A DNA stretch of 64,000 nt from Pseudomonas fluorescens (GTDB taxonomy: Bacteria > Pseudomonadota > Gammaproteobacteria > Pseudomonadales > Pseudomonadaceae): the NCBI GenBank assembly GCA_902825215.1, contig LR782234.1:620001-684000 (forward strand). Reading direction: 5' to 3'. The translations under genes and the position numbers were made by a program. Below, piece after piece: positions 28,200 through 37,103 of this stretch (position 1 is the stretch's first letter; each line of letters begins with the position of its first letter). The notes under the pieces were generated by a model that worked only from the letters and a program-made list of their open reading frames with translations, did no database searches and had not been told where the DNA came from.

Positions 28200-29078
28200 A
28201 TGTCGACACGTTATCCACTGGTGCTGGTGCCGGGCATGCTCGGGTTTGTCCGGCTGCTGTTCTACCCGTATTGGTACGGCATCATCAAGGCGTTGCGCCG
28301 CACGGGAGCGACGGTGATTGCCGTGCAGGTGTCGCCGCTCAATTCGACTGAGGTGCGTGGCGAGCAGTTGCTGGCGCGAATCGATGCAATCCTGCGCGAG
28401 ACCGGTGCGCCGAAGGTCAACCTGTTCGGCCACAGCCAGGGCGCGCTGACCGCGCGTTATGCGGCGGCGAAACGCCCGGATCTGGTCGCCTCGGTGACGT
28501 CGGTGGCCGGGCCGAATCACGGTTCGGAACTGGCAGACCATCTGGAAAAACATTATCCCGCCGACAGCGCCAGGGGGCGTCTGCTCGAAGCCCTGCTGCG
28601 CCTGGTCGGCTGGGTCATGGCCTTGCTCGATAGCGGCTACCACGGGCCGAAACTGCCGGTGGATATCCATGCCTCGCACCATTCGCTGACCACGGCCGGC
28701 GTAGCGCTGTTCAATCAGCGCTATCCACAGGGCTTGCCGCGAACCTGGGGCGGGCACGGGCCGGAGGAGGTCAATGGTGTGCGCTATTACTCGTGGTCAG
28801 GCACGTTGCAGCCCGGCAAGACTGATCGGGGCGGCAATCTGTTCGACGGGACGAATCGCAGCTGTCGCCTGTTTGCGAAAACCTTCGTGCGCGAGCCGGG
28901 GCAGTGCGACGGCATGGTCGGTCGCTTCAGCTCACACTTGGGTACGGTGATTGGCGATGACTTTCCGCTGGACCACTTCGACATCGTCAATCAGTCGTTG
29001 GGGCTGGTCGGCAAGGGCGCGGATCCGGTAAGGCTGTTTGTCGAGCATGCGGCGCGGCTGGAGGCGGCCGGGTGTTAA
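28200..29078 (+). CDS. family I.1 triacylglycerol lipase, P. fragi-like
   Basis: 292-residue alpha/beta hydrolase. Oxyanion-hole region LVLVPGMLGF at the N-terminus, nucleophile elbow GHSQGALTARYAAAKRPDL, and DGMVGRFSSHLGTVI...DHFDIVNQ with the calcium/His region typical of family I.1 lipases. The SVAGPNHGSELADHL and RYPQGLPRTWGGHGP segments are close to the P. fragi lipase. Residue 5 of the oxyanion strand is Pro where most relatives have His (VHG). There is no signal peptide: the mature domain begins almost at the ATG. No foldase (Lif) gene is adjacent. Weak GGA upstream of the ATG at 28200. Confidence 0.9.
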   Translation: MSTRYPLVLVPGMLGFVRLLFYPYWYGIIKALRRTGATVIAVQVSPLNSTEVRGEQLLARIDAILRETGAPKVNLFGHSQGALTARYAAAKRPDLVASVTSVAGPNHGSELADHLEKHYPADSARGRLLEALLRLVGWVMALLDSGYHGPKLPVDIHASHHSLTTAGVALFNQRYPQGLPRTWGGHGPEEVNGVRYYSWSGTLQPGKTDRGGNLFDGTNRSCRLFAKTFVREPGQCDGMVGRFSSHLGTVIGDDFPLDHFDIVNQSLGLVGKGADPVRLFVEHAARLEAAGC

Positions 29079-29100
29079 CAGTCCGTCCGCGTCATCGTTT

Positions 29101-29166
29101 TTCGCGAGCAGGCTCGCTCCCACATTGGAATGCGGATACCCGTGGGAGCGAGCCTGCTCGCGAAGA
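29101..29166. repeat. REP inverted pair
   Basis: TTCGCGAGCAGGCTCGCTCCCAC and GTGGGAGCGAGCCTGCTCGCGAA about 20 bases apart between convergent lipase and EamA genes. Confidence 0.9.
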
Positions 29167-29173
29167 GGCCTGA

Positions 29174-30061
29174 TCAGGCAATACTGATCTTGCGCCCCAG
29201 CACCGTTGTCCAACGCTCCGACAACACCACTCCACCCAACGTCAGCACCCCCCCGACCAGGTGATACATCGCCAACTGCTCCTTCAATACCGCCGCGGCA
29301 ATCAGCGCGGTGATCAATGGCAGCAAATTGAAGAACAACGTCGTGCGGCTCGGCCCGAGGCGCTGCACCGCCTGCATCCATGCCAGCGGCGCGAGCATTG
29401 ATGCCAGCAGGCAGGCGTAGAGCACCAGTGGAATGTTCTGCGCGGTCAACCCGGTTTTCGGCGAAGCGGCATACAGCGGAAACAGCACGACGATCGCCAC
29501 CAACACCTGCAAATACAACAACACCAGCGGCGGCAGGCGCAGCTGCCATTTCTTCAGCAGCGTGCTGTAGATCGCATAGGCCAGCGTGGCGATCAGCATC
29601 ATCGCATCGCCCAGATTCACCCCGTGTTGCAGCAGGCTGCCGAGGCTGCCGGACGACACCACCACCAGCACCCCGGCAAACGACAGCACTGCGCCGACCA
29701 GCGCCCCAGCGGTCAGGCGTTGCCCGAGGCTGATGATCGCCATGGCCAGCGACATCAACGGCATCAGCGAGAGAATGATGCCCATGTTGGTGGCCGTGGT
29801 CAGGGTCGCGGCGAAGTAGGCGAGGCTCTGATACACCGCCATGCCCAGCACGCCGAGGATGAAAATCCTGCCAAGGTTCGGGCGAATCTGCGGCCAGTGC
29901 GCGATCACCGCTTTGAGCATGAACGGGGTGAACAGCAGGCCGGCCAGCAGCCAGCGATAAAAACCGATCTCGGCGGGGAAAATCGCCCCAACCGCCAGTT
30001 TGTTGATCACGGTATTGCCGGCCCAGATAAAAATCGCCAACAGCGGAAACGCGTATTGCAT
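29174..30061 (-). CDS. EamA/DMT-superfamily permease
   Basis: 295 residues with ten predicted hydrophobic segments arranged as two EamA repeats (first from FPLLAIFIWAGNTVINKLA, second from GDAMMLIATLAYAIYSTLLKKW). Members export or import amino acids, nucleosides or other metabolites across the inner membrane; the substrate is not readable. It is divergent from an AraC regulator gene 96 bases away, a frequent pairing in which the regulator controls the exporter. Confidence 0.9.
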   Translation of the reverse strand: MQYAFPLLAIFIWAGNTVINKLAVGAIFPAEIGFYRWLLAGLLFTPFMLKAVIAHWPQIRPNLGRIFILGVLGMAVYQSLAYFAATLTTATNMGIILSLMPLMSLAMAIISLGQRLTAGALVGAVLSFAGVLVVVSSGSLGSLLQHGVNLGDAMMLIATLAYAIYSTLLKKWQLRLPPLVLLYLQVLVAIVVLFPLYAASPKTGLTAQNIPLVLYACLLASMLAPLAWMQAVQRLGPSRTTLFFNLLPLITALIAAAVLKEQLAMYHLVGGVLTLGGVVLSERWTTVLGRKISIA

Positions 30062-30157
30062 GAGTTGAAACCAGTACGTTGATGAACGGCGATTATCCCT
30101 TGTCTGGATGCAGCCCTATACTGCGAACCGGACAACCTGCCTCTGCAACCGGACAGC

Positions 30158-30952
30158 ATGAACAGCAAACACATCGATCTGCTGGATTTCAGCGAACTGC
30201 CGTCGGCGGTGTATTTTCGCTACGCCGATTTCAACGCTCACGAATTTGCCGCACCGCATCGACACCCGTGGGGCACGCTGGAGTATGCGGCGCACGGCGT
30301 GCTGCACATGGATGTCGACGGCAACCGCTTCATGTCACCGCCGCAATACGCGGTGTGGGTGCCGCCGCAGGTCGAGCACAGTTTCTACAGCCATCAACCG
30401 GTCAACTATCGCGCGGTGTGCCTCGATCCCCAGGTCTGCGCCGGGTTGCCGGCGCGGGCCTGCACCTTGGCGATCAGCGATATTCTCAAGGCGATCCTCA
30501 AAGACTTCGCTGCCCGCGATGTGAAGATTCCAGAACTCGATGCTGATCAGCGCCTGGCCCAGGTGCTGGTCGACCAATTGCAACAGGCGCCGGTGCACGA
30601 GTGCTACCTGCCGTACGCCAGCAGCCCAGGTTTGCTGGCGATTCTCGAGGCGTTGCAGACCGAGCCGGGCAACAATCAGCCGCTGGCACACTGGGCGCTG
30701 CAGGTGCATGTCAGCGAGCGCACGCTGGCGCGGCAGTTTGTCCGCGAACTGGGGATGAGTTTTGGTGAGTGGCGCCAGCGTTTGCGCTATTTGGCCGCCA
30801 TCGAGGCGCTGGAAACTGCACGGAGCGTTCAGGAAATCGCTTTCGATCTCGGCTACAGCAGTGGCTCGGCGTTCATTGCCATGTTCGCGCGTCAGGCCGG
30901 GTGTACGCCGGAGCAATACCGCCGCAGCCACCTGGAAGGCAGGAAGGTGTAA
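30158..30952 (+). CDS. AraC-family transcriptional regulator
   Basis: 264 residues: an N-terminal cupin sensor (HRHPWGTLEYAAHGVLHMDV...VWVPPQVEHSFY) and a C-terminal double helix-turn-helix (LQVHVSERTLARQFVRELGMSFGEWRQRLR, then SVQEIAFDLGYSSGSAFIAMFARQAGCTPEQYRR). The cupin His residues may bind a ligand or metal. It is divergent from the EamA permease, its likely target. Confidence 0.9.
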   Translation: MNSKHIDLLDFSELPSAVYFRYADFNAHEFAAPHRHPWGTLEYAAHGVLHMDVDGNRFMSPPQYAVWVPPQVEHSFYSHQPVNYRAVCLDPQVCAGLPARACTLAISDILKAILKDFAARDVKIPELDADQRLAQVLVDQLQQAPVHECYLPYASSPGLLAILEALQTEPGNNQPLAHWALQVHVSERTLARQFVRELGMSFGEWRQRLRYLAAIEALETARSVQEIAFDLGYSSGSAFIAMFARQAGCTPEQYRRSHLEGRKV

Positions 30953-31015
30953 CAGGATTTGGCTACACTCCAGCCAAGGCCGCATCCATCGGTGCGGCAA
31001 CCAGGAGAAAACTCC

Positions 31016-31321
31016 ATGAAGATGTTGCGTGTGCCTTTGTTGATGATCGGTCTGCTCCTGTGTTCCCAGGGTTTCGCCGCCACGGCGCAACAGAACAAGA
31101 TGACCACCTGCAATGCCGATGCGACCGCCAAGAGTCTGAAAGGCGACGAGCGCAAAACTTTCATGAGCACTTGCCTCAAGGCCACCCCGGCGGCCAATGA
31201 CGGCAAGGTTCTGACCCCGCAGCAGCAAAAAATGAGCACCTGCAATGCCGACGCGAAAACCAAAGCGCTGACCGGCGATGCGCGCAAGGCGTTCATGAGT
31301 GATTGTCTGAAGAAAAAATAA
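31016..31321 (+). CDS. psiF: PsiF family periplasmic protein
   Basis: 101 residues with a signal peptide (residues 1-21, LLMIGLLLCSQGFA) and two copies of the PsiF repeat: QNKMTTCNADATAKSLKG...FMSTCLK and QQKMSTCNADAKTKALTG...FMSDCLK. Each copy has two cysteines, probably disulphide-bonded in the periplasm. In E. coli psiF is induced by phosphate starvation; function is unknown. The ATG has AGGAG eight bases upstream. Confidence 0.9.
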   Translation: MKMLRVPLLMIGLLLCSQGFAATAQQNKMTTCNADATAKSLKGDERKTFMSTCLKATPAANDGKVLTPQQQKMSTCNADAKTKALTGDARKAFMSDCLKKK

Positions 31322-31353
31322 TCCGCCAGATTTTGTAGTGAGCGTGCCGGCCC

Positions 31354-31420
31354 CTTCGCGAGCAGGCTCGCTCCCACAGTTGAAATGCGCACCCTTGTGG
31401 GAGCGAGCCTGCTCGCGAAA
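31354..31420. repeat. REP inverted pair
   Basis: TTCGCGAGCAGGCTCGCTCCCAC and GTGGGAGCGAGCCTGCTCGCGAA downstream of psiF. Confidence 0.9.
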
Positions 31421-31525
31421 ACGCCAGTGAGCGCACCTCCAATCTCAATCCCCGCATATCCCTAGTGCTCTCCCCGGATCGCTGGCAGACTGCCCATCCT
31501 TTTACGCCGTTCGTTTTGAGGCTGT

Positions 31526-32539
31526 ATGCCAACGTTTTCTCAGCGTCATGTCGTGTTCTGGGTCAGTTGCGTCATCATTTTCGGCGGTCTGCTGCTGGTG
31601 CTGCCGCTGCGCTTGTTGCCGAGTCTGCTGGCCGGGTTGCTGGTGTTCGAGCTGGTCAACATGCTGACCCCGCAGTTGCAGCGCTTGATCGAAGGCCGCC
31701 GGGCGCGTTGGCTGGCGGTGGCCTTGCTGGGCACGCTGGTGGTGAGCGTGCTGGCGCTGATCTTCGCCGGCGCGATCAGTTTTCTGTTGCACGAAGCCGA
31801 AAACCCGGGCGCATCCCTCGATAAATTCATGGGCGTGGTCGACCGTGCGCGCGGGCAGTTGCCGCCGTTCATCGACGCCTATCTGCCGGCCAGTGCGGCG
31901 GAGTTTCGCGTGGCGATTGGCGAATGGATGGGCAAGCATCTGTCCGACCTGCAACTGGTCGGCAAGGACGCCGCGCACATGTTCGTCACGCTGCTGATCG
32001 GCATGGTGCTCGGCGCGATCATTGCGCTGCAACGCATCCCTGACGTGACCAAACGCAAGCCACTGGCCGCGGCACTGTTCGATCGTCTGCACCTGTTGGT
32101 GCAGGCGTTTCGCAACATCGTCTTCGCGCAGATCAAGATTTCCCTGCTCAACACCTTCTTCACCGGGATCTTTCTTGCGGTGGTCCTGCCGATGTTCGGG
32201 ATCAAGCTGCCGCTGACCAAGACCCTGATCGTGCTGACGTTCCTGCTCGGCCTGCTGCCGGTGATCGGCAACCTGATTTCCAACACGCTGATCACCATCG
32301 TCGGCCTGTCGCTGTCGATCTGGGTGGCCGTTGCGGCGCTGGGCTATCTGATCGTTATCCACAAGCTCGAATACTTTCTCAACGCGCGCATCGTCGGCGG
32401 GCAGATCAGTGCCAAGTCGTGGGAGTTGCTGCTGGCGATGCTGGTGTTCGAAGCCGCGTTCGGTTTGCCGGGGGTGGTGGCGGGGCCGATTTATTACGCG
32501 TACCTGAAGAGCGAACTGAAGCTGGGAGGAATGGTTTAG
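31526..32539 (+). CDS. AI-2E family transporter (PerM/YdiK-like)
   Basis: 337 residues of the TqsA/PerM/YdiK family with about seven hydrophobic segments. Two lie near the N-terminus (VVFWVSCVIIFGGLLLVLPL and the following VSVLALIFAGAISFLL), and the conserved C-terminal FLLGLLPVIGNLISNTLITIVGL and VFEAAFGLPGVVAGPIYYAYLKSEL follow. Annotated members range from AI-2 exporters to proton-coupled antiporters; the substrate here is unknown. Monocistronic, followed by an intergenic repeat. Confidence 0.88.
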   Translation: MPTFSQRHVVFWVSCVIIFGGLLLVLPLRLLPSLLAGLLVFELVNMLTPQLQRLIEGRRARWLAVALLGTLVVSVLALIFAGAISFLLHEAENPGASLDKFMGVVDRARGQLPPFIDAYLPASAAEFRVAIGEWMGKHLSDLQLVGKDAAHMFVTLLIGMVLGAIIALQRIPDVTKRKPLAAALFDRLHLLVQAFRNIVFAQIKISLLNTFFTGIFLAVVLPMFGIKLPLTKTLIVLTFLLGLLPVIGNLISNTLITIVGLSLSIWVAVAALGYLIVIHKLEYFLNARIVGGQISAKSWELLLAMLVFEAAFGLPGVVAGPIYYAYLKSELKLGGMV

Positions 32540-32543
32540 AAAA

Positions 32544-32647
32544 GCAGCTACAAGCTGCAAGCGTCAAGCTGCAAGTAAAAAGCAGAGGCAAGAGCCGCAG
32601 TGGCTTTTGCTCTTACTTGCAGCTTGCAGCTTAAAACTTGCAGCTGC
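32544..32647. repeat. inverted copy of the GCTTGCAGCTTGCAGC repeat family
   Basis: AGCTACAAGCTGCAAGCGTCAAGCTGCAAG on the left is mirrored by CTTGCAGCTTGCAGCTTAAAACTTGCAGC on the right, with about 40 bases between. It separates two convergent genes and could form a long hairpin. Confidence 0.75.
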
Positions 32648-32649
32648 CC

Positions 32650-33918
32650 TTAAACGCCATAGCGCTTCATGGCTTCAATCGCCAGGCCGCTGCCGATGCT
32701 GCCAAAGATATTGCCTTCGACATGCCGGGCCTGCGGCAGCATGGCCGAGACGCTGTTGCGCAGGGCCGGGATGCCGCTGGAGCCGCCAGTGAAGAACACC
32801 GTATCGACCTGATCCACCGCCACACCGGCATCGCTCAACAGTTGCGTGACACTGCCGCGCACCCGCTCCAGCAGCGCATCGATCGACGATTCGAACAGCG
32901 CCCGCGTCAGCTCCACACTCAAACCGGCTTCGATACGGTCCAGCGGCACATGGCGGCTGTCGGTGTGGGTCAGCTGGATCTTGGTTTCTTCGACTTCCAT
33001 CGCCAGCCAGTGCCCGGCGCGCTGTTCGATCAGCTTGAACAGCCGGTCGATGCCGCCGGTGTCTTCGATGTCGTAGCGCATGCTGCCCAGCGCCAACGTC
33101 GACTTCTGCGAATACACCGAGTTGATGGTGTGCCAGGTCGCCAGGTTCATGTGGTGGCTGGTCGGCATGTAGGCGCCGCTCTTCATGCGGCTGCCGTAAC
33201 CGAACAGTGGCATCAGGCCTTGCAGGCTCAGCTGTTTGTCGAAGTCGGTACCGCCGATGTGCACGCCGCCGGTGGCGAGGATGTCGTCGTGACGGTTATC
33301 CATCGCGCGCCGCTCAGGCGACAGGCGCACCAGCGAGAAGTCCGAGGTACCGCCGCCGATGTCGACGATCAGCACCAGTTCTTCTTTTTCGATGGTCGAC
33401 TCGTAATCGAACGCCGCAGCGATCGGTTCGTACTGGAACGACACGTCCTTGAAACCGATCTTCTTCGCCACATCCACCAAGGTGTCTTCGGCTTCCTGGT
33501 CGGCCAGCGGATCGTCGTCGACGAAGAACACCGGGCGCCCCAGCACCACTTGCTCGAACTCGCGACCGGCGGCGGTTTCGGCGCGGCTCTTGAGCTGGCC
33601 GATGAACAGCCCGAGCAGGTCCTTGAACGGCATCGCCGTGCCGAGCACGCTGGTGTCGTGCTTGATCAGCTTGGAACCGAGCAGGCTTTTCAGCGAGCGC
33701 ATCAGCCGGCCTTCGTAACCTTCCAGGTACTCGTGCAGCGCCAGGCGTCCATAGACCGGGCGACGTTCCTCGATATTGAAGAAGACCACCGAAGGCAGGG
33801 TGATCTTGTCGTCTTCCAGCGCGATCATGGTGTCCATGCCGGGGCGCAGCCAGCCGACGGTGGAGTTGGACGTGCCGAAGTCGATGCCGCAGGCACGGGC
33901 TGGAGAGGCGTCTTTCAT
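32650..33918 (-). CDS. Hsp70-family ATPase, YegD-like
   Basis: 422 residues of actin/Hsp70 ATPase fold: phosphate-1 GIDFGTSNSTVGW at the N-terminus, phosphate-2 VLIVDIGGGTSDFSL and adenosine loop VFFTGGSSGIPALRN. It lacks the DnaK substrate-binding and lid domains, as in E. coli YegD. Such proteins are poorly characterised chaperone-like ATPases. It is divergent from cbpA-cbpM (an Hsp40 and its inhibitor) 292 bases away, which suggests but does not prove that they cooperate. Confidence 0.88.
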   Translation of the reverse strand: MKDASPARACGIDFGTSNSTVGWLRPGMDTMIALEDDKITLPSVVFFNIEERRPVYGRLALHEYLEGYEGRLMRSLKSLLGSKLIKHDTSVLGTAMPFKDLLGLFIGQLKSRAETAAGREFEQVVLGRPVFFVDDDPLADQEAEDTLVDVAKKIGFKDVSFQYEPIAAAFDYESTIEKEELVLIVDIGGGTSDFSLVRLSPERRAMDNRHDDILATGGVHIGGTDFDKQLSLQGLMPLFGYGSRMKSGAYMPTSHHMNLATWHTINSVYSQKSTLALGSMRYDIEDTGGIDRLFKLIEQRAGHWLAMEVEETKIQLTHTDSRHVPLDRIEAGLSVELTRALFESSIDALLERVRGSVTQLLSDAGVAVDQVDTVFFTGGSSGIPALRNSVSAMLPQARHVEGNIFGSIGSGLAIEAMKRYGV

Positions 33919-34210
33919 GTCTTTCGGTTCCGGTCAAAAAAACGGCCGCGCAGTGTATGTCAGTGCGCGCCAGATTCGAAGGCCGGTCATCTGCTATTTC
34001 GCATCCCGGCAGCCTTGAAACCCCGTGGTTCGCCCCAAACTTGCTGGCATGGGCCGGCAGATACACCGGCGGTCAGCAGAACCGCCGTCCACTGCCGATA
34101 AACTTCTGCGGCGCCACCCGGTCACAATCTTGAGATCGGTCAACCCGGCACGTGCCAATCGGGCGCAGGCTGGTAACGGCGCGAAATCGATAACGGATGG
34201 TGATCCTTCA

Positions 34211-35155
34211 ATGGACTTCAAAGACTATTACAAGATACTCGGCGTGGAGCCGACAGCGGACGACAAGGCGATCAAGGCGGCCTATCGCAAGCTGGCGCGC
34301 AAATACCACCCCGATGTCAGCAAGGAAAAGGACGCCGAGGCCAAGTTCAAGGATGCCTCGGAAGCCTATGAAGCGCTGAAAAGCGCCGACAAGCGCGCCG
34401 AATACGACGAACTGCGCCGTTATGGTCAGCACGGTCAGCCCTTCCAGGGGCCGCCGGGCTGGCAGAGCCGTGGCGGCTTCGGCGGCGGTGGGGCTGATAC
34501 CGGCGACTTCTCGGACTTCTTCAGTTCGATCTTCGGCAATCGCGGCCCCGGTTTCGGTGGCGGCGAAGGCCGGCAATCCCGTGGGCGGCGAGGGCAGGAC
34601 GTGGAAATGGAATTGCCGGTGTTTCTTGAGGAAACCCTGTCGGACGAGTCGAAGAAGGTCACCTTCCAGGTGCCGCAGCACAACGCGCACGGCCAGCACG
34701 TCAGCAACACCAGCAAGAGCCTCAACGTGAAGATTCCGGCGGGCGTTGCCGATGGCGAGCGCATTCGCTTGAAGGGCCAGGGCGCGCCGGGTGTCGGTGG
34801 CGGGGCCAATGGTGATCTGTATCTGACCATCCGCTTTGCGCCGCACCCCAAATTCGATGTCGAAGGCGACAACCTGATCATCACCTTGCCGCTGGCACCG
34901 TGGGAGCTGGCGCTGGGCACCGAAGTGGCGGTACCGACGCTGACCGGCAAGATCAACCTCAAGGTGCCGGCCGGCAGCCAGAACGGCCAGCGCATGCGTG
35001 CCAAGGGCCACGGCTTGAAGAGCAAGAACGGCGAGCGCGGTTATCTGTTTGTGCAACTCAAGGCGGTGATGCCGAAAGCGGCCGACGATGAGGTCAAGGC
35101 GCTGTGGCAGGAACTGGCGAAAAAAGCCGCGTTCAACCCGCGCGAGAACTTCTGA
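34211..35155 (+). CDS. cbpA: curved DNA-binding protein CbpA (DnaJ-class co-chaperone)
   Basis: 314 residues. J-domain in residues 1-70 with the HPD motif at 33-35, a Gly/Phe-rich linker (about 82-120: [17 protein letters not shown] and further), then the two C-terminal peptide-binding domains and dimerisation tail. The zinc-finger region of DnaJ is absent, so this is a class B Hsp40 of CbpA type. It stimulates DnaK and binds curved DNA in stationary phase. The next gene, cbpM, encodes its specific inhibitor. Long N-terminal extension in frame upstream is non-coding; ATG at 34211 fits the family. Confidence 0.96.
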   Translation: MDFKDYYKILGVEPTADDKAIKAAYRKLARKYHPDVSKEKDAEAKFKDASEAYEALKSADKRAEYDELRRYGQHGQPFQGPPGWQSRGGFGGGGADTGDFSDFFSSIFGNRGPGFGGGEGRQSRGRRGQDVEMELPVFLEETLSDESKKVTFQVPQHNAHGQHVSNTSKSLNVKIPAGVADGERIRLKGQGAPGVGGGANGDLYLTIRFAPHPKFDVEGDNLIITLPLAPWELALGTEVAVPTLTGKINLKVPAGSQNGQRMRAKGHGLKSKNGERGYLFVQLKAVMPKAADDEVKALWQELAKKAAFNPRENF

Positions 35156-35178
35156 ATTCGACGACGGAGTAGCCCATC

Positions 35179-35484
35179 ATGAGCACCCCCCTGAGCGTTC
35201 AACTGGACATGACAGAATTCTGTGAGGCGGCCGATCTGACGGACGTCTACGTGATCGAGATCGTCGAACACGGCATCCTCGAACCTCAGGGCGGGCCGCC
35301 GCGCGAATGGCGCTTTACCGATTACGAACTGACCCTGGCCAAACGCGCCGCCAAGCTGCGGCGCGACCTGGAGCTGGAATGGGAAGGCGTCGCCCTGGCG
35401 CTGGACCTGCTCGAAGAAGTGCGCGAACTGCGCGCCGAAAACCGCATGTTGCGTCAGCGGTTGGGGCGGTTGGTGGTCGAGTAG
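35179..35484 (+). CDS. cbpM: chaperone modulatory protein CbpM
   Basis: 101 residues, MerR-like helix-turn-helix fold: LTDVYVIEIVEHGILEPQGGPPREWRFT followed by a coiled-coil C-terminus (LDLLEEVRELRAENRMLRQRL). CbpM binds the J-domain of CbpA and blocks its co-chaperone and DNA-binding activity. It lies 23 bases after cbpA with an ACGGAG site, as in other proteobacteria. Confidence 0.94.
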   Translation: MSTPLSVQLDMTEFCEAADLTDVYVIEIVEHGILEPQGGPPREWRFTDYELTLAKRAAKLRRDLELEWEGVALALDLLEEVRELRAENRMLRQRLGRLVVE

Positions 35485-35638
35485 AGCCGCCATTCACGGT
35501 TATTGTGTGCACATGTTTTTCTGGTTTGAACGGGCGGATCGGTCTGCTAGTTTGCGTTGAGGATCGGCAATGGACGCCGATTCACGCAGCGCCACTGCAT
35601 GCCGTGGCGTTGCGCCGTTCTTACAAGGAAACGTACTC

Positions 35639-37048
35639 ATGCCAGTCAAACCCAAACCGCCAACGCCCGGCACGACCAACGTCGATGTGCCCCAGCGCCC
35701 ACGTACGCCCACTGATTCGACCTCGCCCGCAGCGCAGACGCCGCGCTTTACGCCCGACCCTCTTGGCCGCAGAATTCCAGGCGATACGCCTGAAGCTGCC
35801 GGCAGCACTATCGACTCTTCGCACACGGCTACGACCTCAAGGGTCCAGGTGCATGCATCGACGTCCGCTGCCGCTGAAACCGTCAACGCCGACGTCCCTG
35901 CGCTGCAGCAATATCTGATTCCCGCTTCAATCACTTTGCCGCAGGCCGATGCGCAGGGCGTGCGGACGTTCAAGGGGCGGCAATACGCCGATGTTCAAGG
36001 GGGCGGCACGGTGTTACTCGCTGTCGATGCGCAAACCGGGCTGCACCGGGCCCGCCTGGCGAGCGAACTGCAACCCTCGGGGCCAGTGCTGGCGCACGAT
36101 CCTGCGAACAACCATTGGTATCCGCTGGAGGACTTCGCCGTTTCCGCGCCGCACACGGTCATGCCGCGCAAGAGTCGCCGCTCGCCTCGACGCAGTGACG
36201 ATGAGTTCGAAATGGCCCTCGAGGAGTTGCCACGCAATGACGATGGGGCCTCGGAGCAGTTTTACCTGGCTTCCGAATCGATGCCGATCAAGCCTTTCAC
36301 GGCCGATGAACTGAGGACGATGCGCAGCGAAACGCGTTACTCATTCCTCGGGAATCAGCTCGGTACATACAACCGCGCGAACAATGGCAAGTACCCGCTG
36401 CGAGACGTTGCCGGCAGACCCATTCGCATTCGCAAACTGGAAACCAAAGTGCGTCTGGCCAATGGTGAGCTTTATACCTCGGAACAGATCAAGCCCTACA
36501 TCAAGTTTGAAGGTCATGAAGATGTCGCGATGCTCTATGAACAAAAACTGCAATGGCGGGTATTCACCGAGGCCGATGTAAAAGTCCCCGGCGAAAAGGC
36601 CTTGATCGGCCAGTCGATGGTGGTCGCCAACCGACGCATTGCCAAGGGCGAGGCAATCGGCGTCTACGGTGGCGTCATCACGCCGGCAAGGTTCGTACGG
36701 CGTTATGAACAGACGTTCAGCATGCTTGCCGGAATGCGCCTGCAATATGGCCCGGGCCAGATGCTGCCCGACCCACTGTCCATACTGGGTGACAACATCA
36801 TTTCCCGGATCAATACCAATTTCGAATACAACGAAGCGGGCAAGCCGATTCGTCAGGCGCCGGATGGCTACAACGTTGTGACGGTGCCCTTCGATATCGA
36901 GGCGCAACAATGGGTGGGCGACAAGCAGGTAACCCGCGACTTTATCCTCAACATGGTGTTCGCGTCGCAGGATATCCCGGCAGGCACCGAGTTGCGCCTG
37001 GACTACAACTACAAAGAACACCAGATGCCGTGGGCATTTCCTGACTGA
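35639..37048 (+). CDS. SET-domain-like protein with Pro/Thr-rich N-terminus, possible effector
   Basis: 469 residues. Residues 1-105 are Pro/Thr/Ser-rich and probably disordered; about 215-318 hold an unrecognised conserved-looking segment (YPLRDVAGRPIRIRKLETKV...IKPYIKFEGHEDVAMLYEQKL). Residues about 320-460 read as a SET methyltransferase domain: VVANRRIAKGEAIGVYGGVI corresponds to the first SET motif, IISRINTNFEYNEAG (from residue 387) to the usual RFINHSC-PN motif in degenerate form, and VFASQDIPAGTELRLDYNYKE (DYNY at 455-458) to the closing motif. No signal peptide or membrane segment. SET enzymes methylate lysines using SAM; in bacteria many are host-directed effectors. The ATG at 35639 has AAGGA about ten bases upstream; an in-frame ATG at 35570 does not. 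It follows cbpM by 154 bases and probably has its own promoter. The degenerate NHSC motif leaves activity uncertain. Confidence 0.7.
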   Translation: MPVKPKPPTPGTTNVDVPQRPRTPTDSTSPAAQTPRFTPDPLGRRIPGDTPEAAGSTIDSSHTATTSRVQVHASTSAAAETVNADVPALQQYLIPASITLPQADAQGVRTFKGRQYADVQGGGTVLLAVDAQTGLHRARLASELQPSGPVLAHDPANNHWYPLEDFAVSAPHTVMPRKSRRSPRRSDDEFEMALEELPRNDDGASEQFYLASESMPIKPFTADELRTMRSETRYSFLGNQLGTYNRANNGKYPLRDVAGRPIRIRKLETKVRLANGELYTSEQIKPYIKFEGHEDVAMLYEQKLQWRVFTEADVKVPGEKALIGQSMVVANRRIAKGEAIGVYGGVITPARFVRRYEQTFSMLAGMRLQYGPGQMLPDPLSILGDNIISRINTNFEYNEAGKPIRQAPDGYNVVTVPFDIEAQQWVGDKQVTRDFILNMVFASQDIPAGTELRLDYNYKEHQMPWAFPD

Positions 37049-37054
37049 TCAACC

Positions 37055-37096
37055 TGCGCTGTCGGGATGGCCAACGTGACCGTACCCGACAGCGCA
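37055..37096. terminator. hairpin between the SET gene and ureC
   Basis: TGCGCTGTCGGG / CCCGACAGCGCA is a perfect 12-bp stem with an 18-base loop between two convergent genes, 7 bases past the plus-strand stop and 8 past the ureC stop. There is no T-run, so it may be a Rho-assisted end or an mRNA-stabilising structure. Confidence 0.5.
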
Positions 37097-37103
37097 AGAA
37101 CCG

